From assembly GCA_944739405.2 (NCBI GenBank), contig OX123205.2:38584475-38648474 (forward strand): 64,000 nucleotides of DNA, read 5' to 3'. A program made the translations under genes and the position numbers. This stretch comes from Euclidia mi. Taxonomy: Eukaryota; Arthropoda; Insecta; Lepidoptera; Erebidae. Each line of letters starts with the position of its first letter. Position 1 is the stretch's first letter. This document shows, one piece after another, positions 10,877-22,024 of this stretch. The notes under the pieces are model-generated. The model was not told the DNA's origin and did no database searches. It worked only from the letters and a program-made list of their open reading frames with translations.

Positions 10877-11632
10877 ATTTGGTAAAGTGGAAGCCAAGAC
10901 ATGGTATAAGGTCTTATCTCCCATCAAATCCGGGTGACCCCCATGGATACACACCATTTTATCCAATTCATTTAATCTGGACCCTTTGTTGAAGCATACA
11001 ACACATAAGGTATCCATCTTCTTCTCAATCAAATGCTCCATAAGATTTCTAAATTTATGCTTCTCTATGTGCTGCAAATGCTGAACAAAGTTTTCTGTTA
11101 CATGATCACATTCTTTGCACTTGAAGTCCTTATCAACATTTGGTTTTATCTCCTTACCAAGGACATGCACTCTATGGTTGTGCTTTTTCAATTGGTTACG
11201 CTTTGGAAACGATTTGCCACATAAACGGCAATGGTACCACATGGTTTTAGGGTGTACTTTCTCATGGTTCAGCAATGATTCTAAATTTGGTAACACTTGC
11301 CAGCATTTTTTGCATTCTAATTCATTTAATTCTGGTTCATTAGTAACAGTTTCTGCTCCAATATTGATAATATTTATTATTGGTTCGGCATAATCTATAA
11401 CTTTATAGTGTTCAGCATGTAGGATGTTATAATTTGGATTCTGTTTCTGTCTTCCCCTTTTCTTAGGCCGGTCTATGGGGTCTAGCTTTTCAAATTTCTC
11501 ATACATATCATCAAAGCAATTAAGCATGGCTCTTTCTGCTCTCTCACACTGCTGCGTGAAGAGATATGCACTGAGTGCTTTATCTAAACATTTCTGACAT
11601 ATTTTGTTCGGGAAGTTTGGATCTTCAACAAC
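10877..11632 (-). CDS. Zinc-finger gene, exon 2: end of ZAD, three C2H2 fingers, second half-ZAD
   Basis: Acceptor TTTTCAG is at 11633-11634 and donor GTAAGT follows 10877; 756 nt, exactly 252 codons. The first residues complete the ZAD begun in exon 1 with ICQKC. Then come a basic linker, three C2H2-type fingers (CKKC with HEKVH, CRLC with HNHRVH, CKEC with HIEKH) and a second ZAD-like start (LCVVC, then LNELDKM). ZAD zinc fingers are DNA-binding nuclear regulators greatly expanded in insects; the ZAD mediates dimerisation. The exon break after LPN falls at the position equivalent to the break inside the first ZAD, consistent with an ancient internal duplication. Translation from the internal ATG at 11527 would lose the ZAD. 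Confidence 0.85.
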
Positions 11633-12167
11633 CTGAAAATAAGTACATTTGACATTTTAATTAGAAAATTGTTGGCATAACATATGTTAGACAAAAACTA
11701 CATAATAAAAGTATTTCAAATGAACAGAAGCTACAGCGGACTAATGTTATTGAAAGACATAATTAAATGGTCTGCCAACCTGCATTTGGCCAGCATGGTT
11801 GACTATGGCCAATCCTTCTCATAATGAGAAGAGGCCTGTGCCTAGCAGAGAGACACCTTTGAAACAAGACTAGTGATCATAGACAAGAATTTTATGTGGG
11901 TTGCTAAAATCCATACATAACATTGTCCCTTACCTGCTATGCCACACAAAAATAACATGTTTTATTAACAATGCAGATTAAGATCAAGGATTCTAGATGC
12001 TTGAAACAACTTATGAAACATCATTTTTTATCTAATTAGGTTCAAAATGACTTTTGCTCTAGAAGGCCTAAACAAAACTTTAAAGACTAATAGCATAATA
12101 CTGATAACATATGGACTGGGCTGCTAAGCGTTAACAAGAGTAATGCTGTGACAACAGACCAACATAC
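11633..12167 (-). other. Intron 1 of the zinc-finger gene, with a SINE-like fragment
   Basis: Bounded by GTATGT (12167) and TTTTCAG (11633). At about 11768-11870 it contains a fragment with GCCAGCATGG and AGAAGAGGCC words, a short repeat related to the one at 58885-59005. Confidence 0.75.
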
Positions 12168-12479
12168 CTTGAATGGGTGAAAACTTGCAACAATATCCCT
12201 AATAGTGACTTTATACAAGTTCCCAGTACCACCTATTTTCATAATCTGGTCCAATTCAGATAGCCCAGGCGTCACATTCAGACAGTATCGACATACTTTA
12301 GATTTTAGTCTTCCTTCCAATAGAAATTTTATTGCAACTTTTGTCGTCAAAGGCTGAGGTTTTTCAACATAATTTATATCTTTATCGTAATCGGACGAGT
12401 ATCTTAGCGCCGGCTTCTTGGGTTTATAAGTTTTCTTGGCGTTAACAACGCTCAAATCCGAAAAAATATCATCATCCAT
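12168..12479 (-). CDS. Zinc-finger gene, exon 1: start and first half of ZAD
   Basis: ATG at 12479, 312 nt (104 codons), ending AAG before GTATGT. The protein begins MDDDIFSDLS, has a lysine-rich stretch, and from residue 62 shows VCRYCLNVTPGLSELDQIM, the first CxxC half of a ZAD (zinc-finger-associated domain). The second CxxC is supplied by exon 2 in phase 0. Spliced, the domain has the usual length for the family. The gene reads away from the putative Ehbp1 5' exon about 760 bp to the right. No TATA box was obvious upstream. Confidence 0.85.
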
Positions 12480-13239
12480 TTTTAGGTTAGGAAACTGCTA
12501 TTTTCAAGATTTATTCGCAGCTTACATAATATGATCAGATGAAAAGCTTTCACTTTATATGCACTTAGTTTTGTATAATTCAAATAATGTATCGATGATC
12601 AATCAAACATTTATTAACTGATAAAATAAAATAATAATCTACGATGACACCGTCAAGCAAAAATGGTGGCAAAGGAGAAGCGTCGATGTCGATGCAATAG
12701 TGGTAGTGCATTTGAAAGTCAAATTTTGCCTAAAATGGAGCGCAATTTCATAAAAAAATTGAATTAAGTATAATAAAAAAATTGTTCTTCGGCCTGATAT
12801 TGCTAGATAGAAATGTTAAGTATAAATATACCTAAAACACAATAGTGCTGACTATTAATATTTTTACTTTTAATTCATTAATATTTTGTATGTTTTTTCT
12901 GCATTGTATTTTCTGCGTGTTACGTTAAATTGTTATTACGTTTTCTGGAAATCTCGGAAATCTTTATAGTCTCCTCACTTCAAGTATTTTTCAGCCGTAC
13001 AGACCATTTATTATTATCTCCTACTCACTCTCTCAAAAGTCGTATTACCTTTTTATTAAGTTTAAATACTTTTTGTAATTTAAGCACAGAAACATAATTT
13101 TGCATATATTATATTAATAATAAATTTGCGGATAGCAATACTGCAATAAAAATGGTAGAATAAAGAGATATTGTACAATGGTAACACCAATTTACGCAAA
13201 CGTCAAAAATGGTAATTTTTTTCTGATAGTCAATTTTCG
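12480..13239. promoter_or_regulatory. Putative divergent promoter interval
   Basis: This 760-bp AT-rich gap separates the start codon of the minus-strand zinc-finger gene from a plausible plus-strand non-coding first exon. No repeat was recognised in it, unusual for this window. That would fit a shared promoter, but no core element is decisive. Confidence 0.3.
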
Positions 13240-13425
13240 TGAAAATCCTCAAAAAACTGATTTCGTCATTTTGTGAACTTGAAATCTTGTGTTAGAAGTC
13301 AGGATTTAGTGCCGAGTGATAGGTAGTGTGGACAGTGATGTTCTATTTTCATTTATTGTGAGTGACTTCAAGGCATCGGTACTTAGCTTACACAGTGAAT
13401 ATCGTAGAACACTGTACTCTAAGAG
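13240..13425 (+). other. Candidate non-coding first exon of Ehbp1
   Basis: Unique sequence ending AAGAG followed by a strong donor GTGAGTAC at 13426. There is no conserved coding frame. It lies on the same strand as the Ehbp1 coding exons, with no other plus-strand gene between. Other donor-like words are at 13359 (GTGAGT) and 13753 (GTAAGT), so the exact exon is uncertain. Confidence 0.3.
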
Positions 13426-14564
13426 GTGAGTACAAAAAGCTGTGACTTCTTCAAGGCTAGTTCTACTAACTTAATTATGAATTATCTGTTCATACGATGA
13501 TATCACTACGGGGTTTCTAAAGATTATTTGTTTTTTGTGATGTAATGTGTAATAAAGTGTAAGGGAATAATGGTTCCTTTGAGTTTAGAAAGTTATTTAT
13601 AGATTAGAGTACGCAATTACAGCTGGGTTTGTTTGTGTAGTGTTTATAGTGTGGTCATATACATTTGGAACACTTGAAGGATTCTGTTTAACTAAAAGGG
13701 TGAAGTGGCAATCAAGTTAACTTCCTGCTCAGCTCTGTTTTTGAACTTCGTAAGTAATTCTAATTATAGTTTTTATAAATAATCATTTGTGTTAGTTGTA
13801 AAGAGCTATTCCGTTTTTTCTCAGGTCAAGATTAAAATTAAATATCTCAATCAAAGCATTATAAAATTAATTGTTTTGTAGATTGTCTGTTCTGGTTATT
13901 TATTCCTTGATTAAAATATGTATATTTACAATAACAGTGCATACCTAGTATAAGTAAAATATATTCATATTAAATAGTGTGGTCCAGGCTCAAAAGACCG
14001 CTTTGGAGCCTGGACCATGCTATTATATTTAATAAACTAGTACTTATTAAAAAAATATATACAATTACTAAATAAAATATTAAGATTAAAGATGTCTACT
14101 TCGCATATAAAAAGAGGGTCTAAAAAGGACAAACAAGTAAATAGCTCATTCAGATATATATTTATATCCAGAAATGAATGGTATTGAAATAATATAGATC
14201 CTTAGTTCCATCTATTTGATCATATAAATAAAGCACCCATCAAAGAAGAATAAGTCAATTTTTTTATTTTTCGTAAGTTCTTTCATAATAGGTAGTTTTT
14301 TTAAAGGAAAATAAATTTATTTTCCTGGTCAGTGCCAGTAGTATGCAGAGCCATATATGCAGTAATGACTAATGCACATAATTCAAAGAATAGTAACTTA
14401 AATATTTGTACTATACTGTTGTTTACCTCCGTAATCTAATCAACAAATCATGCGGATGATTGCTTATTATCATACAATAATATTATATTGGGTATAGATT
14501 ATATCAGCAGTTAGTAACTGAGTGATAATTTGATAAAATTGGAAATTTTATTTATATAAAAGAT
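13426..14564. other. Non-coding stretch with one perfect small hairpin
   Basis: No gene recognised; probably intronic. A stem-loop with arms of about 12 bp (GGTCCAGGCTC and complement) lies at 13980-14017. Confidence 0.4.
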
Positions 14565-14662
14565 CCCTATTACGTGGGACCAAAAATTCATGGCGAAATG
14601 TGGGTGTAATGTTACACCTCTGCCTACCCCTTCGGGGATACAGGCGTGAGTCTATAATAAAA
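14565..14662 (+). repeat. SINE 3' fragment (tRNA-headed family 1)
   Basis: Contains CTATTACGTGGGACC, ATTCATGGCGAAATGTGGG and CCCCTTCGGGGATACAGGCG, the 3' body shared with the full copies at 28985 and 38522. The tRNA head is missing. Confidence 0.8.
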
Positions 14663-14800
14663 GATCACTCCTTCATTAGGAATAAGTCATTGGGTGGAAG
14701 ATATGCATCAAAACAACAGTTCAGCAGTTTGTGGATGATTACCATCTAGCTAATAAATTATGTTTACACTAGTTAATAAACTAATTTAGATTGTAAATAA

Positions 14801-14982
14801 AAGTGTCTGTGTGGTGACAGAGGGAACATATTATGCAGAGAACAGCACTGTAAGAGAAGGAAAACTTGATACAAACCCTATACCAACCCGTTTGGCCAGC
14901 GTGGTATAGTAGGCCAATTCCTCCTTTCAAAGGAGAGGCCTAATCCAGCAGTAGACTGGTAAAGGCTGATGATGAGATTATA
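14801..14982 (+). repeat. SINE family 2 copy, internally deleted
   Basis: GTGTGGTGACAG, then GCATATTATGCAGAG-type body, then CCCGTTTGGCCAGCGTGG and CTCCTTTCAAAGGAGAGGCC, as in the copies at 33479, 41136 and 52863. Part of the head is deleted. Confidence 0.75.
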
Positions 14983-15999
14983 ATTTGTTTGTACCTATTA
15001 TAAATAAAAAAGTAATTTAAAATTTAATCTTGTGTATAAATTGGGCCCCAACACTTGGTGCCTAATCAGTTTTAAAGCAGATTTAGCAAATAGTATTGGT
15101 TTACTAACATAGACTCAGCATTTACTCTAAACATGTTAAATAAAGGCGATAGTTTGTCTATCTTGACAGGAATCTCTGAATTCCTATATATTGAATTTGC
15201 CAGCAATGTCAAATGATGCAAAGTATAGAAAAGCACAGACCTGAACTAACTAATTTTAGAGTAAGTAAGTACGTTTATAATTTAAACCCAACTCCTATTC
15301 CTACTTGTGCTAAGCAATTAGCGTTCAACTTGATAATTTCCTGTTTAGCATAAAAAAAATCTGTGTGAATCACTGATAAAATAAAAAAACCCATACAAGA
15401 GTATCTTTATAATATATTTTCAATGAAACAAGTTGCTTTTTGGGTTCTGCAGTAAACCTCAAGAAAACCTTATAGACTTGGCATGTGTATTTCTCTCTGG
15501 GAAAACTAAACATATGTGAACCTTTACAACCCTTGATCCAAGTGCCGAAAGGTCAGTGAACTTTATTCTCAATCAATTTGGCACCAACTATAGATAGGTA
15601 TGTCCACACAGTAACCAAGTTAAGTTCCCTTAAGCTGCTTCAGTGTTTTGCCTGGCCCGGATGGCACGACACGCACCTGGTCTATTTTAATTTGACTAGT
15701 CTAGTTGAAGTCAACATTTGGAATGTTAGGTTGCCCATATGTGCGAATATTATCAGCCTAACTGCAACACCAAACATGGCTCGATCTACACATGTGGTTA
15801 AAAAATTGTGTGATTCTCAAAAACTGCGTCTTGGTTTTGCTATCATAGTAGGAAATGTTTGCTGTCGTATTCGCATATGGCGAAAGTAAGTTACCGAAAT
15901 TAGGCCTATGTTATAACTGAGTAGTTGATCTCAAAACGGACCTCATGTTATGAAATTAGGTTTGCTCATTTCAAATGCACTCATCATGTCAGGCTAGAG
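14983..15999. other. Non-coding, nothing recognised
   Basis: AT-rich; short frames such as 15578-15889 show no recognisable domain. Confidence 0.4.
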
Positions 16000-16235
16000 A
16001 CATTGACTGCTGGGCATAGGCCTGCCGCAATTTTCCATACAGACCGATGTTGGGCCACGTGCATACATTCGCTTGTCGCGAACTTAACCAGGTCGTTGGT
16101 CTACTTTGCGGAAGGTCTCACCCTGCTGCGTCGTCCGGTACGTGGTCGCCACAGAAGCCATCGGTTCTTCGAGCTATATGCCCTGCCCATTGCAACTTCG
16201 GCCAAATTTACTCATTCATTTGTAGATTAAATTAC
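16000..16235 (-). pseudogene. RTE-type retrotransposon 3' fragment
   Basis: On the minus strand this reads as a degraded RTE C-terminal tail (GHIARRT-like and R-x-T-DL-like words) ending in the complement of GACTGCTGGGCATAGGCC. Many frame breaks. Confidence 0.55.
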
Positions 16236-16469
16236 TGTTTACGAATTTAGTTGCGGGTTATTTAATGAAGGAAAAGCCGTACAAATAGTTAGCTTATGGT
16301 ATGGAGGAAGGAAAACTAAAATGCAACAAAAAGTTCGCGTAAAGTGGAGTCCCGTATACACGAATTTCGCCTATTAATTAGAAGAAAGTATGTCTTATAC
16401 ATGTTTTTTAAGCGTCATAATCGCGTCAAATCTCCATACTTCGGCCCATAAAATCGCTCCAATCTAAGA

Positions 16470-16610
16470 CATTAATACTGATCTTTCAAAGGCCTTTGAC
16501 CTATTGTATCACAGCAAACGAGTATAGTAGGTATATAAGTAGTATTACGGGCGCGACTCAGGGCTTTGTGCTCGGTCCATACGATTTCTCAGATCTGAAT
16601 ATTATGTATA
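16470..16610 (+). pseudogene. Degraded non-LTR reverse transcriptase fragment
   Basis: Two conserved reverse transcriptase blocks survive: TDLSKAFDLLYH (residues like DLSKAFD) near 16480 and ATQGFVLGPYDF (like PQGSILGPLLF) near 16555. The segment normally between them is deleted. No intact frame. Confidence 0.5.
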
Positions 16611-17327
16611 TAGAGATTATTATATAACATGTACCGTATGTGTAAATGCAATATTTTACTAAATAAACTATAACTATAGGCTTTGTGGTATTCATTAAAA
16701 TCATGCGCATTTCCTAATCAAAGTACGCGCTATTAATAATATTAAGATTATACACATACATTCTAGTATACATTTTCCTTATGCGCAGAAGTTATTATTT
16801 TGTTATGTGGTGGATATATAATTATAACATTATGGCAGCTTTATGCATTAACAAAATGTTACTGATCTTTTTTTAGGCCATCATCACACTGATGTCTGAC
16901 TGATTTAATGAAGTATGTATGGTGATATACTCAATCTAACTGCGCTGTAAAATTGGATGGTTCTATTCGATGACGGTATTATATTGAAATTCACAGCCTG
17001 AATGATTGTGAATCGCCATCACTCCAGCCGCCTTATCTGAGAGTACCTTTTTAGTATCCTGTTTAGTTTCATCCAATGAGTACTTACCGCATAGCATAAC
17101 ATATACAGATCGAGAGTTCTTGTTACTCTTTCTCTTTTCTTCGTCCTGTCATTTGTCTGTTTCATTTTACTTTATAGAGGAGCTTATGACAAAGCAACGA
17201 CCGCACGTATCTCAATCTATATCGATTTGCGAGTTCAAGCGCAGTCGTTACCGTCTGGTTATATAGACTTATATTACAGTGCTTATATAGATCTATAACA
17301 GGTATTAATTCTTGTTAAATATCATGA
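16611..17327. other. Non-coding, nothing recognised
   Basis: AT-rich with scattered short repeats; no gene. Confidence 0.35.
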
Positions 17328-17462
17328 AACTGGTCCACACCATAGAATATAGTTAAGACCGTGAGAGAAGTGCGAAGGTTACTGGGACGATGATAATCTG
17401 GTTAGTCCAGAAAGTGGACCCAATCGATATCGAATGCAACAAAAGCTAGGATGATGATGATA
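17328..17462 (+). repeat. SINE family 3, diverged 3' fragment
   Basis: Shares CCATAGAATAT-like, TCTGGTTAGTCCAGAAAG and CTAGGATGATGATGAT words with the 3' end of the copies at 47932 and 56103. Confidence 0.45.
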
Positions 17463-17487
17463 AAAATTCCATAATTTAATATTACTG

Positions 17488-17746
17488 CCTCGTTGATCTC
17501 GCGGCGTAAATGTGGGCGTGGGATTGGGAGGTCTCGGGTTCGATTCCCGGGTCGGGCAAAGTGTTATTGGGATTTTCCGTTAGGAAATTCTCAGTAGCAG
17601 CACGGAGTCTGGTAATGTGCCCGGTACGGCAAGGCTCGCCCCCTGTTACGTGACCTAAAAAAATTCATGGCGAAATGTGGGTGTACTATTACACCTCCGC
17701 CTACCCCTTCGGGGATACATGAGAGCGTGAGACTATAAATAAAAAA
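17488..17746 (+). repeat. tRNA-headed SINE (family 1), full length
   Basis: Head CCTCGTTGATCTCGCGGCGT with B box GGGTTCGATTCCC, then the body with CTCAGTAGCAGCACGGAGTC and the 3' CCCCTTCGGGGATAC block, ending in an A-rich tail. Pol III transcription from the tRNA-like promoter is typical of such elements. Confidence 0.85.
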
Positions 17747-17969
17747 TAAAATAATTTAATATGCAAAATTATTAGTACTAATACAGCATTAAGAATTTAT
17801 AGCTAAGAATTGAATTAGGGCGAGTTTTCGAACTTCGCGTTTTGTACACGTACTAGTATTTTTGTAACAGGTCTTATAGTTATAGAATGTGTGTAAAATA
17901 TGAGATACGTTGTCCTCATTTTCAATTGATTCCGCGATTGAATCATAGTTTCTTGTGCTCTTACCGCTT

Positions 17970-18121
17970 GGCCACGAGGACCGGCGACGCGACCTGCGAC
18001 AAGCGATTTCGATGTACATGGCGCGTTTACTGTGAGGCGACATCGGTCGCCGCGGCGTAGTTAAGCGCGCCATGTACATCGAAATCGCTTGTCGCAGGTC
18101 GCGTCGCCGGTCCCCGTGGCC
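17970..18121. repeat. GC-rich hairpin, 56-bp arms
   Basis: Left arm 17970-18025 and right arm 18066-18121 are reverse complements with one mismatch; loop 40 nt. The arms are far more GC-rich than the flanks. No coding frame or repeat family recognised. It could be a recent fold-back duplication or a hairpin-RNA source. Confidence 0.9.
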
Positions 18122-18721
18122 GGGCCGTTATGTTCAAACTTACTTCACGGGAACAATGACACAATAATATCAATGATTACTATTCACAAAAACGATGAAT
18201 ATTATGATATTGTTATTTTAAAATTTGAATTGCTAAAGAGGTTACATTAAGTATATACTCATTATTATTAATGAAGTCATTAGCTTGCCATAGACAATTG
18301 AAGAATTATTGAACCCTTATCTATGCAAGTATGATGCTTTTAATCGCAGTCGGCGTGGTTCTGGGCCTCAAAAATATTGGTGTTTGCCAGCAAAACGCTA
18401 AGAAGAAGTACAAATTAATGGCATATTAATGTCATTTGAGGTTTCATAACATTACTACTTGCTCTCGGCTAAACTTTAGCTGTATAATTATTGATGGCTA
18501 CAGCTTTGCACGCCACTATCTTCGTCGATAAATGGACTATCCAATGCTGTGACAAGTAATTCTAGAAATTAGCGCGTTCAAACAAACAAAGGTAGTACTT
18601 ATAGAGTGTGATAAAATTGACACGGCATTAGCTTGGAGCGCCCAAAAAGGTAAAAGAGCTTCTGAAATAATTGAATACCGCGCAAGAAAAACCATGCTAA
18701 TAGTTCAACGTATTTCTTTTT
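18122..18721. other. Non-coding with a Helitron-like remnant
   Basis: At about 18520-18600 a remnant with GATAAATGGACTATCCAA and ATTAGCGCGTTCAAACAAAC matches the Helitron-like family at 28452, 46270 and 59931. The rest is not recognised. Confidence 0.45.
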
Positions 18722-19909
18722 TATTAGGGTTCCGTACCTAAAAGGTAAAAAACGGAACCCTATTGCTAAGCCTCCACTGTCTGTCTGTCTGTCCGTCTGT
18801 CTGTCACCAGGCTGTATCTCATAAACCATGATAGCTAGAAAGCTGAAATTTTCAAAAATTATGTATTTCGGTTGCCGCTATAACAACAAATACTAAAAAT
18901 AAAAAAAATAAAAATATTAACAAAAGACGGGTTTTTTTTCGTATTTTTTGCTCAAAATTACTAACTGTAACAGGTAGACGCTTTAAATTTTCACAGAATA
19001 TGTAGTTGTATATTACCTTTCAAAATAAATAATTAAATTAAAAAAAACGGCTGTGCTTCGGAAAAACAAAGCAACTAACATATTTTTCAAAATCAGTTTT
19101 TTTACATATTTGGAACATTTTGCCTATAACGGACACTGCTACATTCACAGAATCATCGAAAAGGCTTTATTTTCGGAGATAAAATTTTGTAAAATAAAGT
19201 AACTGCAGGCACTTGTACAACACATCTACGGTAAAACAAAGTAAACCACAATGTCTAAGCAAAAACAAAGTAATTGCACGTCGATTATATTGTTTTTACG
19301 TTGTGTAATGATTTAATTGGCTTTTCATTTGATATAAATTTATTTTTAAGCCCCTATATCTGGCTATAAGAAAATCAAACAATTTTACTTTGTTTTTGGA
19401 TTGTTAAAAATGGTAAAAATGGCAATTTTGTAAACTTAAAAATAAAGCAAGTAAAATGACAAATGTAAAACAAAGCAACTGAATAACAGTTGCTTTGTTT
19501 CTGTATTGTAAATCACTTCAAGCTATTACTATATCCCATTTACTAGGTTTTTACTATGCTGTCGTTCATTTGTAAATTTCAAATGTCTAAATTATTCGAC
19601 ATTACTCGGTTTTATCACCTTTCAAATGTCAGTTTTCCCACAATTAAACTTGTCAGTTACAAAACTTACAACTTCATGTCATTAGTTTGCCGAGGCTTGT
19701 GATTCTTGTGTGTTTTGTTTAAAATGCAAAATAGCCACAGTTTACGTTCGAGAACTATGGTACAGTTAGCACAAATGTAAGTGCAAATGTCCAATTATTT
19801 GTATTGTGTGTTTACATTTTGAAAATACCTATTTACGAAATATATCGTAGGCATACATAAAGTAGTACCTATTTTTCTGTTTTGAGTTGATTGTCTATAA
19901 GAAATACTA

Positions 19910-20479
19910 ATCAATTTGTTAATAATCTGTCCGATAACCCTTGATTCAGGCAATCTGTTCTACTTTCGAGAAGGTGATCAGCCCTCTCAGGGCGGTGTCG
20001 GTTTCCTCGTTAACAAATCTCTCACTAACAGCGTTGTAGAAATCAGCAGTGTGTCGACACGGGTAGCGTACCTCATATTAAGGGTTACAGACAGGACGGT
20101 ACTCTCTGAAGGTGGTACAGGTATATGCGCCGACCTCGACATACTGCGATGACATAGTCGAAGCCATGTTTGACGATGTTGCTAGGGCTCTACATCATAC
20201 CCCCAAGACACACTACAGCGTTGTTATGGGGGATTTTAATGCCAAAGTGGGAGTACAACACGCGGTGAAAGGAAAATCGGGCCCTATGGCGTGGGGCGCC
20301 GAAATCACAGGGGGCAAATGCTGGTCAGCTTTCTGGAGTCCCAGGAGATATGCTTAGTGAACTCCTTCTTCAAGAAGAAGCCTCATAGACATTGGAAATG
20401 GCGAAGCCCCGATACTGTGACAAGGAACGAGATAGACTTCATCATGTCTGATCGGAAGTATACACACATCAACAAAGTC
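19910..20479 (+). pseudogene. RTE retrotransposon, endonuclease part
   Basis: Three overlapping frames together give an apurinic-type endonuclease: GGVGFLVNKS, then VQVYAPTSTY, then VMGDFNAKVG (catalytic D-N pair), then SPDTVTRNEIDFIM. These are hallmarks of the RTE clade, where the enzyme nicks target DNA for target-primed reverse transcription. The order is correct but the frame shifts near 20100 and 20330, and the 5' end is missing. It stops at the Tc1 insertion, and the next retrotransposon part (22025) does not resume at the same codon, so the first half of the reverse transcriptase is deleted. Confidence 0.75.
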
Positions 20480-20481
20480 TA

Positions 20482-22022
20482 GGGATATTTTATATTTCAT
20501 CAAATATCTAAAAATCTATGAAGAATTTTCTGATACAGTAAATAGAAGAATCATAGATTATTTTAAGGTCTTTAATAAAAATAAAAAACATTTCGTGTTT
20601 TTTTTTGTTTTAAATAAAAAAATTAATTTTTTTAATCATCATGGAAAATTAGTATGATAACAACAAACATTTCTTCTTAAAAAACTATTAATTTTAATAA
20701 AAATGGAAAAAATCTTGTAAAATCTAATCATTAATAATCAGTGTTGCCACCTCTTACATTGATTACACATCGACATCGATTGTTAATACTTAAAATTAAA
20801 TTGTCAATGTCTTGCTGCGGTATGAGGTCCCATGTCCTTTGCAAGTGTTCGTAAAGTTGTTGTTCAGTCGTCAAATTTGGTGGAAAATCTCTCAAAGCTT
20901 TTCGTTGTAACATGTCCCAGGCATGCTCGATAGGATTTAAGTCGGGCGACTGTGCAGGCCAATCCAAAACTTGAATATCGTGCTCTCGGAGAGCGGTCGA
21001 TACCAGCCGCGCCGTATGGCAAGGAGCATTATCGTGCATGAGTAGAAATTCATGGCCTATTTGAGTTCTGTGTGGGACAATAACGGGCTCTATTACCTCC
21101 TCGTGGTATTTTTGTGCAGTCATGCTGCCTTGGATCCAAACGAGTTGGGTTCGTCCGCCAAGACGAATTCCTGCCCACACCATGATTGTCCCGCCTTGGT
21201 ATGGGTGGACCTCCTGAGGGTGCCGTAGACGGCTAACTCTCCCTGGAGCTCTCCAAACGCGTGTTCTTCGTGAATCCGGGTGAAACCCAAACCGGGACTC
21301 ATCGGTGAACAGCACCAAAGACCATTGTTCGTCACTCCATGGTAAATGCTCCCGAGCCCACGAAAGCCGCCGACCGCGATTGCCACGTCGCAATGCTGGA
21401 ACACGCAATGGTCTTCGAGCATGAAGATCAACTTCATGTAACCTTCTTCGCACGGTTTGGTCGCTTACCAGCAGCTGGTGGTCCTCCTGGAGCCTTTGCA
21501 CTAGTTGCAGCGCTGTGATATTGGGTTGTCTTCTGGCGGTCATTTGGAGAAATCGATCCTGTCTCTGCGTAGTAACACGATATCTACCTGTGTGCTGTTC
21601 GGCCACATCTCCAGTACTGCGATAACGTGACCACAACCTTGATATCACATTTTGACTGGTATGTAGGGCCTCAGCAACGACGCGTTGAATTGCACCATTT
21701 TCTAACATGCCCACGGCTCGTAACATTTCATCTCGACTCAAATGACGACGTGACATGACTTTTAAAGTTCGTACGTCACGTTAAATTAAAAAAGAAAAAC
21801 AATTAAAAACCCTTTTCATTAATAATTATAATAAAACAGTTTTAACTTTCTTTAATGTAACGAATTACTAGCAAATTTGCCGCCATATTTTGTTTTTTTT
21901 CTTTCCATGTTCAAATTTTGAAAATAGAATAAAAGAGGTTTTAATCTGTATATAAACTTTTTGTGGAAACTAACAAGGTTCTAAACTATAAACTCGTAAA
22001 TAATTTAGGATTAAAATATCCC
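20482..22022 (-). mobile_element. Tc1-like transposon (DD34E), apparently complete
   Basis: Termini GGGATATTTTA and complement, TA target duplications at 20480-20481 and 22023-22024, length 1541 bp, and one uninterrupted transposase frame on the minus strand. The flanks immediately outside are inverted copies of each other (21 bp), so it entered the centre of a palindrome inside the RTE element. Confidence 0.85.
20731..21756 (-). CDS. Tc1-family transposase, intact
   Basis: 341 residues, the usual length for Tc1 transposases. The N-terminus has paired helix-turn-helix DNA-binding motifs (about 1-120: SRRHLSRDEMLRAVGML, then SQNVISRLWSRYR). The catalytic DDE core has LFTDESRF, LLMHDNAPCH and SPDLNPIEHAW, with 34 residues between the second Asp and the Glu (DD34E). 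The enzyme would bind the inverted repeats, excise the element and insert at TA. No stop or frameshift is visible, start is a normal ATG and the surrounding element has both ends, so this copy could be active or only recently silenced. It belongs to the transposon, not to the host gene set. Confidence 0.9.
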   Translation of the reverse strand: MSRRHLSRDEMLRAVGMLENGAIQRVVAEALHTSQNVISRLWSRYRSTGDVAEQHTGRYRVTTQRQDRFLQMTARRQPNITALQLVQRLQEDHQLLVSDQTVRRRLHEVDLHARRPLRVPALRRGNRGRRLSWAREHLPWSDEQWSLVLFTDESRFGFHPDSRRTRVWRAPGRVSRLRHPQEVHPYQGGTIMVWAGIRLGGRTQLVWIQGSMTAQKYHEEVIEPVIVPHRTQIGHEFLLMHDNAPCHTARLVSTALREHDIQVLDWPAQSPDLNPIEHAWDMLQRKALRDFPPNLTTEQQLYEHLQRTWDLIPQQDIDNLILSINNRCRCVINVRGGNTDY

Positions 22023-22024
22023 TA

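Noticed and set aside
15578..16250. Frames of about 100 codons at 15.6-16.2 kb
   Set aside because: First shows no domain; the others are wrong-strand readings of an RTE fragment.
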